Below are positions 37,286-48,900 of a stretch of DNA of 64,000 nucleotides, one piece after another. The stretch's first letter is position 1. Every line of letters begins with the position of its first letter. The stretch is from Xestospongia muta. Its lineage: Eukaryota > Porifera > Demospongiae > Haplosclerida > Petrosiidae. Below the pieces are notes generated by a model, which was not told the origin of the DNA, made no database searches, and saw only the letters and a program-made list of their open reading frames with translations. The DNA lies in contig OY848917.1 of the NCBI GenBank assembly GCA_963693285.1, positions 15,996,192 through 16,060,191 on the forward strand, written 5' to 3'. A program made the position numbers and the translations under genes.

Positions 37286-37680
37286 GCTGTTGGAGTTTTA
37301 AATAACAAAACGTTTTACGGAACTGAACTTATATGGTATACTATTATACATGCCATTTTTGTTACTATAGTTTGCAATTTGCTGTTATTTCTTTGCTGGT
37401 TTTGCTGTTAAAAAATTGCATTCATAACAACTTTATAAGAATAGAAATATAACAATTAGCTATATGAATGTCTGAATATTGACATTCTTAATTATCTTGC
37501 TTGTAGATCTCATCCATCAAATTGTCTAGACAAAGAGAAAGTAATTTAACAATAAATTCCAATACATGAAGTTAAAATAGTATTTACTAGTAAGTATTAA
37601 TACTTTATTGTGTAATATTGTGTAGTTGGGTGATGTCTAAAGTTTTGTGTACAATATGAATAATTAACTACTAATCATAG

Positions 37681-37900
37681 GAGCTCAACAATTGCTCTAA
37701 ATTGATCAGTATATTGAATGTCAGCATACAAAACTGTGTAGGTGATTTGACAGTAGGTGTACTAGGAGATGCTGGTCTAGGAGATGGAGGTGGATTAAGA
37801 AATTGAGGAGTAAATTCTTTTGTAGGAGATTTGGTGACCCCAAGAAATCCAATGTCTTTTGGGAATATGAAATTATCTAGATAAAAGTGGAAAGACTGTG
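37681..37900 (-). pseudogene. Proline-rich exon-like fragment with a YADIQY tyrosine motif
   Basis: Minus strand: GFLGVTKSPTKEFTPQFLN then PPPSPRPASPSTPTVKSP, and in a different frame YTVLYADIQYTDQFRAIVEL followed by a stop. A proline-rich segment next to LYADIQY looks like the cytoplasmic end of a surface receptor (ITIM-like V/L-x-Y-x-x-I), but the two parts are not in one frame and no other exons were found. Nothing else coding was seen in 37310-39430. Confidence 0.3.
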
Positions 37901-39436
37901 TTCTAAGAATTGACTATTAATAACCAGAGCTAATTTCTGTCTGGTCTCTCAGTTCAATTATAATGTACATTAAATATTATATGATGTACATTGTATATAA
38001 TGTTTGGATACTTAATTTAACATTCAAACTGTAAAGTTAAAATAATAATGATGAACCTCCTTTTTCGACTCTATTGACCAGCAGGTCATACAATGTCATG
38101 AGTAACCACACCCAACATTTTCATTTGTAACATTTGTGTTTTGAATTCTCATAAAAATTTAAGATAGCCAAACTAGGAAATAATAATAATGCATTAAAAT
38201 AGACAAAAGAGATAGAGCTAAAGAAGAAACTGCTCATGCAAGCTCTTTCAACAAATTAGTGTGGTTGATAAAGAGTTAAAATTAAGTTTAAAAATCCATA
38301 CAATGTTAATATAATTTATCCTGGTTCTCCAGACTCCATATGATTAGCTAATTTGACATCATTAGACCATACATCAAACTGCCATTTATGTAGACTATAT
38401 ACTCCAGAGATCACATGACCAGTATGAACACTTGAACATCCACTAAGGTATTATATAGTTTGCTCAGTGACAACTCAAAGGAACCCAATATTCTGTGTTG
38501 GTACTATGATTACTATAATGTCTCATTATTGACCTATATTTCCATTGACTTATACAAACAATATGATGATATAAGAAACCATAGTAATGGGCTTCTAATC
38601 TGTCATAAACGATTGAACTCTGGTTATGTGCTTTGGATAAGTGGGCAGGAAACTGTGGTTACCAACACTGGTTTATCACTGTAAATGAGGCCTTTTCAAC
38701 ACCAAGGAGACACATCAGCCCAAAATAGCAAGCACATGGCTCTCCTAATTGAACTAATGTCATTAGTAGACATGACCTAGGGTGAATTGCCAAATGGTTC
38801 TAAAAAAATGGAATATCAGTTATGCTGTATGAATAATCATAATGAACACACACTACTATGTCAGGCTTAATGTTCTGCCTAACTAATGAACAAGTGAGTC
38901 ATACCACAATCAATGAAACCTTATACAGTTAATAGATGATAGTGCTAACCTGCTTAACTCTCATAGCATTTTCTCATGTCTTTGTAAAGTCTCTTAGATA
39001 CTGATTACATACTATGGAGCCATGAGTGAGAGGAAGAAGAACAAAGACCTAATGGTCAATGACGTAAATATTATAGAATAAACGTATGCACATGACAAAA
39101 AAATAACATCAACTCTGGTTGCCTCATGAGCTGTTCTAAAAACAAGAAGTACTAAAACTATGTCTATTATAATAAATATTGCTACACAGTGTACACAGTG
39201 TGTAGTCTAAGTGACTAAGTCATCAATTTTTTATATGTGAGTCTGTTCATTAATTTACTATACAAACACATCTGTACAAGGTATTTTAAAAATCATAGTC
39301 TGGTTGATTATCCTTATGTGTATCATAATGAAGACTACAGTTCAATGTGTAGGAGAGCTAGTGAACACATTCAAAACACCTGTCACTGTTAATGACTTGA
39401 TGACTGTGTAGTAATGTTTACATTCATGTTCTGTAA

Positions 39437-39439
<3 letters not shown>

Positions 39440-39473
<34 letters not shown>
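39440..39473. repeat. (CT)n microsatellite
   Basis: Pure CT run of about 17 units. Frames through it on both strands (SLSLSL, ERERER) are artefacts. Confidence 0.95.
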
Positions 39474-39475
<2 letters not shown>

Positions 39476-39721
39476 CTCTCTCTCCCTCCATGTCATAAGT
39501 CCACATAGTCAGTTCAATAATATACCTGATAGCTTCTACCATATCCAGTCCCATTTGTACACAACAACGAGCATGATTTTCTTTTTATTTCATCTAGTAA
39601 TCCTGATACACAATAGTAACAATCACCTAAAATCTTGATACGAAGACAATTGTTGTTCTAATGAGAAAAGACATAATAATCATTTTATATTAACACAGGA
39701 CTGATCTTAGACTGGACTTAC

Positions 39722-40620
39722 TGCAGCTAATGAATCAAGTTGTCTGATTCATTGAGAGTTTTAACTAGATCTTTAGCAGTACATCCAGATGAGAGTCTTG
39801 TAAATCCAACAATATCAGCAAAGAGGATACTATAAATAGCAATAGGTAAAGACACACATTCACATAATGATTGCTTTCTTTACCTAACATTGGTATGGTT
39901 AGCAACATTAAACTTGTGGAAGTCATCAGGTCTTGCTTCATTACGATAGTTAATAAAGTCATCAATAGCATCCTCAGCCATATAAGATGGCAGAATAGAG
40001 TACACTAATTGTTGCTATAATATAGAACAAGAGGATTATATTAAATATTACATTACTCTATATACATTTACTGGTAAGCCTTATTATGGTAAAGCCATAA
40101 CAAACAGATTGTCAGACATGTCTTGCCATTACCACAAAAATAAAATGCTGTTTCCATCAGTGACCATTTGTGATGTGGTATTATATACATGTGTACTTTA
40201 ATAGGTTTGTAATGTAATACAATCTATTATCATAGTAACTGCTGTTCACAGCAGTTGGCCTAGACTTAAGAGTTTATCTTAACAAATGAAATAACAATAA
40301 GTGTTTGTCAACATGTGTGTGTTGTGTGTGTTAGACTTTATTATTAGCATTAAGAAAGTACTCACTACACAAATATTGAACATAACATTACATGTACATG
40401 CAGCTACAGCGTAGCTCTATAACTAGGCCTCTTAGAACTCTCATGTGATGTATAAAATGTACTTACTTTCTTAGTTCTCTGAGCTTCAATAAGTAAGTGA
40501 CAATGATTTTATGTAGCGTTGAGTTTCTGAAAATGATTTCCTCTGAGCTAAATCAGCCAAATGATTATATACTATACCCACAACATTGACAGCAGCAAAC
40601 AGTAGAATATTAGAAACAAT
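39722..40620 (-). pseudogene. Adenylyl cyclase fragment (class III catalytic domain start)
   Basis: Three exons on the minus strand with good GT-AG sites. 40467-40620 has the end of a membrane cassette and linker (NVVGIVYNHLADLAQRKSF then SETQR); 39884-40014 has QQLVYSILPSYMAEDAIDDF and FHKFNVANHTNV; 39722-39829 has [15 protein letters not shown] and [10 protein letters not shown]. This is the hallmark N-terminal part of the C1 catalytic domain, including the metal-binding FADIVGFT. The frame is lost in the linker of the first exon, and in the last exon about four bases are missing after TLNE (RQLDSLAA resumes in another frame before GTAAGT). No later cyclase exons follow, so it is a dead, partial copy. 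Confidence 0.65.
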
Positions 40621-41473
40621 CTAACAAGACAAAAGAACATCTGTAGTTTTTGTGTATGTGATACTTTAAGTATATGTATATATAACTTGGAACCTTGTAG
40701 TTTTTTGGAGAAATTATTCTCTACCAAAAGTAAATACTAAAAGATTTTATCATTTAGGGAACCTGACAAGCATCCTGCAGCACAAAGATGCCATAAAGCT
40801 TTTGTCTATCAAAACGTTTATAAGTAACTATGTATAATTATATCAAATGTAGATTATAATTATATTTATATACTCTCATTGCAATGCACTGATTACTTTT
40901 GGATATTTTTGATGTAAGACCATTGCATTGTAGTGTATATCTACAATTCCAGTAAACTTCACAATACACGTTTACAATTTAATATCGATATTTTTTAACA
41001 GTGTTCACAATAAGGTGTCAAGTGATTCAAAATTGAATGAACATTACATAGTGCCAGAGGAACCAAAATATCCAATTTAACCATTCCACTCCCACAATTA
41101 TCAATAAAAACAAACAAAAGCAAATAAGTACATGCTTGCATTAAAACAATTATGTAACAATAAAGTATCAAGTGATTAAAGGTTGAAGAAACTGAGTTTT
41201 ATTTATGTTTCAACTAAACAGTGATGAAGTTGTAAAATAATTTTGTTGGTACTTCGTATTCATTTCTAACTATCAGATCATTGTGGTACGGAAGCTCTAA
41301 GCAACATTCTTGTTTTCATTTGTGTTATGTCTTGACACTATATATAGTTAGCTATTAGGATAGGCATATTGGAGCATGCAAATATAATTAATTAAACTGA
41401 GTGTTTTTGAAGACGTTTTTGCAATGAGGCACTGTATTATGTAGTTAATGTAGTATATATTTTGCTTACCATA

Positions 41474-41605
41474 CAGTAGGGTGTTGTCATCTGAAGACCG
41501 GGTTATATACTGAGTTTTTTTACTAGGAATGAAGTCAGACGTGAGCCTGAGATACACTCCACTCAATGTGTAGATCCCTAGGACACCAAAAATAATCACT
41601 ACCAT
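41474..41605 (-). CDS. Orphan first-exon-like ORF with signal anchor
   Basis: Begins ATG (MVVIIFGVLGIYTLSGVYLR, a hydrophobic signal or anchor), continues LTSDFIPSKKTQYITRSSDD and ends with donor GTAAGC. It lies about 850 bases upstream of the cyclase fragment on the same strand and could be its original first exon, but no joining exons are visible. Function unknown. Confidence 0.35.
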
Positions 41606-41749
41606 TCAGCAGGTGTGGTGGTTAATTAATGTAGGCACCTCCTACCCAGAGAACAAACACTTAATATTAATAATTTGGGTGGTGTTTCTATTAATTATTA
41701 TATAACAATTTTAATTAATAATAATCAATAATAAACATAATACACATGA

Positions 41750-41866
41750 TACTCTGCTCAGTTTGGATTACTGAGAGCTGTGATGTCTCAAGTCTTCCCT
41801 CAGGATTAACAAATTTAAGAAACATTTGCAAATCCAACTCTTTAGGCAACTCTTCATATTCCTTTC
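41750..41866 (-). CDS. Orphan internal exon
   Basis: Acceptor TTCTTCTAG followed by an open stretch KEYEELPKELDLQMFLKFVN and PEGRLETSQLSVIQTEQSI, then GTGTAT. Not recognised. Could belong to an unseen gene on the minus strand. No other coding signal in 41900-43840. Confidence 0.3.
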
Positions 41867-42058
41867 CTAGAAGAATATTTAAATAAACATAAAGAATGCA
41901 GTAAGAATTGTTATTTTCAATATCATAATGATATATATGTACTCTTAGCTACATTATATCGCATATAGTCAATAAAAAATATTGAAGGATCTCTTATTGC
42001 ACAAGTTACAGTTGCAACCAATTCACCTGAGTTCTTAATGAACAGACAGTGAACAATA

Positions 42059-42103
42059 TGCATACACATAATATTGCATAAAATGCAATATTATGTGTAT
42101 GCA
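42059..42103. repeat. Perfect 21-bp-arm hairpin
   Basis: TGCATACACATAATATTGCAT, loop AAA, then its exact complement. It lies in otherwise featureless DNA; no T-run follows and there is no coding context. Confidence 0.85.
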
Positions 42104-42521
42104 GTAGTTATCAGGTCTTCTTCCTTTTTGCTGAACACCTGGGTATGAAGCTAAAGCAATACAATAGAGTTGTTTACTCCAAGAATGATGTGTACAAATA
42201 CAATTATAACAACTATGTCATTGTAGGACTTGAACTAGCACCCTTATATTTACTCATGTTTCCTAGGCAAATTTCTTCTCCCTTAGTGCTCAATAATGTA
42301 GACTAGAGCCTTCATTTGAGGCTTCTTACTATTACTAAGGGCTAAAGGCACAAACAAAAAATCTAGCTTCTGGACCTTTGTCATGTATCTTTCCATTGAA
42401 TGTACATATGTCTGAATTGATCCATATGAGAAAAATCACACACACACACACACACATACTGAGCATTATACTGAATAATATACATTGTGACTAATCAGTT
42501 TTTGGCAACAATATTGAATGT

Positions 42522-42522
<1 letters not shown>

Positions 42523-42562
<40 letters not shown>
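42523..42562. repeat. (TA)n microsatellite
   Basis: About 20 TA units; a short (CA)n tract lies nearby at 42437-42456. Confidence 0.95.
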
Positions 42563-42564
<2 letters not shown>

Positions 42565-43859
42565 TGGTATAATTGTTTAAACACATTGTCTCCTGTGCGT
42601 GAGCCTGGTCAATGATTTAAGTAAACCAAAAAACTAAATAGCAAAGAAAAAAATTGATGTGGACCGACGAGATTAACCTTTTTTGAAGTAAGAATTTTGT
42701 TACCTGCAAATTAATTTCTTTGTTGTAACTTAAACACACAATGATGACAAAGGTTACAACTCACTGTATGTGCAACAATCACAGTGTGAGTTTGGCTATA
42801 AGGTGTTTTAGCTGGTTGTCATAGAAATTTAAAGCGATGTCATAGCTTAAAGATGCACTAACTAATATACTGCTTCAATGTGGTTGCCATAGATATCTGA
42901 TACTAACCTCTTGAAATCTAAATATTATGTGTACTTTGTTTGACTATATGTGGATGGTGCTTAAGATTTCTTAGTATACTTAATTTATATTATGTACTAA
43001 CAAAGTAAGCAAGAAAGCAGAAATTATATTTGGTCTGGTCTCCAAACAACAAAGCAGAGAATCACTCAGAAACATCCTTAAACAGGCTATTTTTATTGTG
43101 CACATGTTATACATAATGTGTGTCAGGTAGCCCTGTAGTCATTTGGACCATGTGCTGTACATTCTATAGCTATATAGTCATCCACAGACTGCTTGTTACA
43201 CAATCTTAGTAGATATAATCAGTGTTTCACTGTAAAATGCATATCTGCTAAAGCAATTACGGGTTGATTTTGACAACTCTAATCTTATGTAGTGCATTTT
43301 TACAGAATATCCAGAATTTTAAAGCTTTTAAGGTGCTGCAAAATCACATGGGTTTGTTCAAATGCTTTAAGTAAGTTTATTTCAGCATCAGAATGCAGAG
43401 ATGGTGTCAAAAAGTTTGGTTGGTTGGTACATTTTTCCTTTTTAAAACACAAGATTTTGTTATAATGATAAGTAGATTAACCATATGTGAGATGAAACAT
43501 GATGGAGATTGACAATCATTGAGTGTCCCTTTAACAGTTGGTCTTATAATTTGTACTAACACTGAAGAGAAGTGAGAGCTGTCAAGTTGAAGAGAGAACA
43601 AAGAGCATTTAATTAAGGCAATAAGAAAACATAACAGTGATTACAACTACAAATATATTGAGTTTAAGTGGAATAGCATAGCTCTAAACAATGACATGAA
43701 AGATTACCGCTAGGTGAAAGAGCTATCAACTTATCATTTAAAAAAGGTCTGAATGTGAAGTTTTCCTAATAATATTTCCCTTCTCAAGTTATAGCAATTT
43801 ATTTAACCTGATTCTGATATGATCTTGTTCGTACTGACTTGAGGAATAATTACTGCATG

Positions 43860-43945
43860 GACGAGGGCTATAGTACTTGTTTGTGTGTTATCTGGCAAAT
43901 ATCTTTAAACTGCTCTAACACAGCAACTGTATTGTCTCCAGCTAC
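43860..43945 (-). CDS. Short terminal exon of unknown gene
   Basis: Acceptor TTTTTGTAG followed by AGDNTVAVLEQFKDICQITH, KQVL and a TAG stop. The 290 bases upstream on this strand (43946-44220) are duplicated at 56600-56880 in front of the Death-domain exon. Not recognised. Confidence 0.3.
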
Positions 43946-44220
43946 AAAAATTAACAGAAACATCAAAAGTTAAATACTAACAAATTTTCTAGATGAAATT
44001 CGTTAACTAATAACAAAGTTTGACAAGTTGGAATAAGACCTTTAAAAAAACACTGGAAAGACAGAACACAAGTTTGTTCCAATAAAACTGTTGTGTACAA
44101 AATACAATTTTCTTCAATTTGAACATGGGATGTTTTTTATAAATGTTCTGTGTTGGAGTTATGGCAAATTTTATTTACACAAATAGCCTTCTTTGCCAAT
44201 GGTTGTAGCATTAAGCAGTT
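43946..44220. repeat. Segment duplicated near the Death-domain exon
   Basis: Direct duplicate, with small indels, of 56610-56882 (same orientation). Marks one end of the large duplication or a separate transposition; at 56600 it joins the copy-4 flank. Confidence 0.75.
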
Positions 44221-44429
44221 AACTAACTACCATAATGATTAAACTGTCACTTGCCGCACCTATAGTTTTAAAACTACATGTATATACCACCTGCATCATT
44301 TGTATAAAGTAAAGATGTCTTTATTGCCTAAGTTTATTCTAATTATTCAGTCACCTCTCATGTAGTTGTAAATACCAATCACAAATAAACTAACATCACT
44401 ATAGAACTGAACTGCAGCAAGGGTTTTGC

Positions 44430-44602
44430 ACTTTATTAGTGCTTTTCTTCTTCACTTGTTAATACACAAGCAGATGACTTTGGCATAGTATCAGGATACT
44501 TTATGGTTGGTGGCACACTAGCAGATTTAAGGACATTGGATACAACTGATTGAACTGGAGGTTGTAGCATTACCACACTTTCCTTAGATTCCCTTGGGAA
44601 CT
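44430..44602 (-). pseudogene. C-terminal coding fragment, possibly transposase-derived
   Basis: Minus-strand frame VPRESKESVVMLQPPVQSVV continuing SNVLKSASVPPTIKYPDTMP and KSSACVLTSEEEKH, stop. The ending AxVLTSEE resembles the C-terminus of pogo/Tigger-type DDE proteins. No upstream part was found. The rest of 44600-45500 shows nothing I can call. Confidence 0.3.
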
Positions 44603-45574
44603 TTCATTGCCATAACTATTCAGTTGTACATTGTCGTTTCATTTTTGGGAAATCATAGAAACTTTTAACCACAAATTGTATTCTATCTCGTTACCACATA
44701 CCCACTCACTTAATGTAAAAAGGGGTGTCTGATGACTTTAGTCCAATTTCATTTCATTGTAATAAAATGGGAGATCACATACGGGCAAGATGTTGGACCA
44801 TTTACTCTCCAGAAAATGCAAGTAGTATTATCTCATACATGTGATAGCTTCAGGCACTACTCTCAATATAATTATACTTTTGTATTTTATAGTCAAACCT
44901 TTGTTTTTGATTTTTTAACAATAGTAAATCATGTGGTTGATGACATTATAGGTTTGCACCATTATTATCGATAAGTCAAAAAAGTGGCTCAAATACATGG
45001 AATTATACTAATGTCATAAGACACCCTTTCTCATAATATATCATTTCTATTAGCAGACATGACAGATCTAAGTACTTAATGTCATCATTAATATGTTCAA
45101 AGTAGTTTATTGATATACTATACTTTTTGGTCTTATTTGAAAATGTCAATATATTTGATGCAATTGTTATAAACAACAAACTTTAGAATGACTTTATCTT
45201 TAATTTGGACAACTACAATTACAACTAAAATATCAACTCAATTCCATAAAGTGTTTTATTGGCAAATAATTTATAAAGTTGATCACAAATTGTAGTAACT
45301 TGGTTATAATGATTAATCCACAACAATTATCTTTACAATAAGAGTACAAAGTCATATAGGTACAAATCAATTGATTACAGCAATGGAAATTGTTTGTGAC
45401 ATCAGTAATTAGCGTCGAAATAATTATCAGTCTAAAATTTACAAAACTTAAATTTTTATCACAAATATTCATTTTAATGATTAGTTTTTATAGGGGTAAA
45501 CATAACTGTAACTTTAACAAAATATTTATTTTAATTGATAGTTAAAACCTTTCTGTGTATCAACACTTAACCAA

Positions 45575-45945
45575 TTAATTATCAGAGATAACCACAGCAT
45601 TCATGGAGATATAGTCATCAAAATTGTCCAATGGATTCAGCAACTCATTGGTTTTTAAAGTGGATTCCTCTTGCAGTGCAGATGAGCAGCTTTGTTGGTG
45701 GATATCTCCACATTCTTCTTCTTCAATCTTAAAAGCTTCAATTGATAATTCATCAATATAATCATATATTGGCTCAGGTGGTAGTTCCCCTAATCTCTTC
45801 TTTAATTGGTCATCTAGTTCAAGACTTTTGGGACGATCACCATAGCTGTTTAGCTCTACTTCATATTGTTGATTGATCTCTAGTTTTCTTTTCAGGAATT
45901 TCTTTCGAATTGTCATGATAATGATTGCAGTGAAAACAACTAACA
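45575..45945 (-). CDS. Cytoplasmic tail exon, copy 4
   Basis: [16 protein letters not shown] and [12 protein letters not shown] as in copy 3; C-terminus [14 protein letters not shown], with YISM still fitting YxxM. Basic stretch [14 protein letters not shown] after the membrane helix. A possible polyadenylation signal AATAAA on the minus strand lies at plus 45522-45527. Confidence 0.82.
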
Positions 45946-48900
45946 CTATAATACAATTAATAAATAATAAACAAGTATTTTTAATGTAAACACGTCAAGA
46001 CAATAAAAACATCATGTGTGTGTGTGTGTGTGCTAATTTAAGAAAAATATGCAACTTACAGAGAAGAATGAATACAGCCACAACACCTGTCATGACAGAG
46101 GTAGAATTCAGCCTATCAGTAGCCTATGTTAACATAAATAAGAGTTAAACATTTTCAAAAATTAAGGCAAAAGTTAACTAACATAATCATTTGTAGTTGG
46201 ACTTTTTAAAGGATTGATTGCCTGAGTAGTTGTGTGAAGACCAAAACCTGATTTTATTAAAGAGAACAATCTAATGACATAGCAATCTTTTAATTTGCAA
46301 TTTTGTATTTAAGATATCCAATTACTTACCTACACAAGACACTTGATCAACAGCTAACTTATATCCTGGATGACATTCACAGTGATAAGTACCAACTTCA
46401 TTTACACAGATTTGTTCACATTCTCCATTGTCAATAGAACATTCATTGACATCTGGAAAATGATAAGAATAACTCTAAAATATCTAACTTTTATGATATT
46501 GATTGCATGTCATTACTCTAAAAACATACCAACACAAGTTTTATTGTCCAAATGAAGTGCATATCCTTTCCAGCAGAAACATCGAAACCCTCCTCTTTTG
46601 TTATGACATCCTTGACTACATCCAGTAATGTTTCCATCACATTCATTAATGTCTAATTAAGGATATTTTAGATAAAATATATAACATATCTTGTTGTCCT
46701 AATAAAAATTTGTCAAAATTCAAAGATATAATATATAAGAATATTATGTTAGTTCATTGATGGCTATTATAACAAGCTGAATGGTTCAACATACAAGTAT
46801 ATGTCATATAGATTACTGAATATATTAACATGACAGGGGAAAAATTAAGACTGCATGATGAAAGGATTGCTTATATAACTTACCGTCACAAGTATGATTA
46901 TTCAAGCTAAGATTATATCCATGTCTACAATAACAGTTGTAAGTACCCACATCATTAACACATGTTTGTTCACAACCTCCATTGTTGATAGTACATTCAT
47001 TGATATCTATTAAATTATTATTTCAATATGTTATAATAATATTAATTATTAATACCTGTACATGTCCTGTTATCATCATGTAACATATATCCTCGATGAC
47101 AGGAGCAGATAAATGATCCATCTGTATTTGTACATATCTCCTGACATCCACCATTAGAGATAGAACATTCATTAAAATCTATTGATGATTCCAAAACATT
47201 TATACAGTGACATTCATATATTCAAGTATGTTTCAGGAACAAAATAAGCATATCAAGTAATGGTTCTTACCAATACAGGTGTGGTTGTTATGTTCAAGAA
47301 TATAGTTGTTCATACAGTAACAATAGTATGATCCAACAGTGTTGTTACAGTAATGATTACATCCTCCATTGTTAGTGTTACATTCATTGATATCTAGATA
47401 ATGTATTGTGATATAGTATCAATGTAATGTTATTTTATTACATTATGCTAGTACTACTAAATATAGATTTCTGAAAAAATCATAAAAAGTATTGATGGTG
47501 GCAAAATATCTTACAGAAGACAAGATTGGAATGGTACCACTATATCCTTACATAGTAGCCAAATATTGAGGACAACATTGTTTTTTGTTATGATACAAAG
47601 AAGCAATATGGCAAAACAAAGTTAAACTACTATATCATACTGACATTCTAATTGTGATTTTGCTTAGGATAATTTTGTTATCATAATGGCACCATCATTG
47701 TATGTTATGAATTTTTCAGAGATTCTCATTCACTTGTTTGTACTCCTTTTATAATTCATATCAGTGATGGGGATGTGTTTGTTACTGTGTACGTTTGTGT
47801 TTATGTTCATCATCATGTACAAATCCTTTAAACTAACTAGTACATTTTGGTATGCTCCTCAATCAAAGCTTAATATCACCCTCTCCTTGTATATCAAAAC
47901 AAAAATTTTTTTCAAACTAGTAAGTACTAAATACTAAAGCCCATTTTCAACAATACATACATGTATATAAATCTCATGATATAAACTTAATAAATGTTCA
48001 GTTCCTCATGAATAATAATCAATTTAATAAAGACAGTTGATATTGAGAGACAATGTATTAAAATGTCCATTCATTACAAAAACATTCTTAATTGGACATC
48101 AAGAGAATGCTTATAATTTTTTATCTAAAAATATTTCTTTGCAAAGTTCTAGATTATAATTATATTAACAAGAATATTATACTTCCTTATATAGGCAATA
48201 ACACTGAGTGACTGATTACTTAAAAAATTGGAGGTAATACTGAGAAATAAATCACTTTGTCATTGCTAGCTCATATGAATATGGGGCAATCAAAGTTAAT
48301 AATTTTTAAAAAAAGACATTGTCCTAATTAATAAGGAAAATATATTAACCAAAAAGATCCACATACAAAATTAAATGTAAAAATTGATTTGTTAATTGAT
48401 TTAACCAATGTATTTTTATACAGGTTGCAGGTAGTAAACTAATATGATGTGAAAATAGACATAACATTGTTTTGATTACTAATGTACTATTGTTTATGTA
48501 GCTATTAGTACATCAGTAATAAAAACAGTGTTATGTTTACTTTCACATTATATTAAGTTTGCTACATGCAACCTGTATAACAATATATTAGTTAAATCAA
48601 CAAATCAATTTTTACACTGTACATTCACCAAACAAACAAATCCATGTACATTCACTCACCCACACAATTAACTTGGTCAACTGCTAATTCATATCCTGAA
48701 TAACATCCACAATGATAATTTCCAATTTTGTTTATGCATGATTGCTGACATCCTCCATTGTTAATAGAACATTCATTGATATCTGGAGAATTATAAAAAT
48801 ATTAATTGCAAAAGTAATGTACACTTTTAATAATTTCTAAATAGTTGCTGTTATTCTAATTGTTTTATTATTAATCTAAGTTAGATATCATTGATCGTAT

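Noticed and set aside
38460..38684. Plus-strand ORF of 74 codons
   Set aside because: No recognisable domain, splice sites or composition shift; expected by chance in AT-rich DNA.
39342..39554. Minus-strand ORF with GERERERERE
   Set aside because: Runs through the CT microsatellite; no other support.
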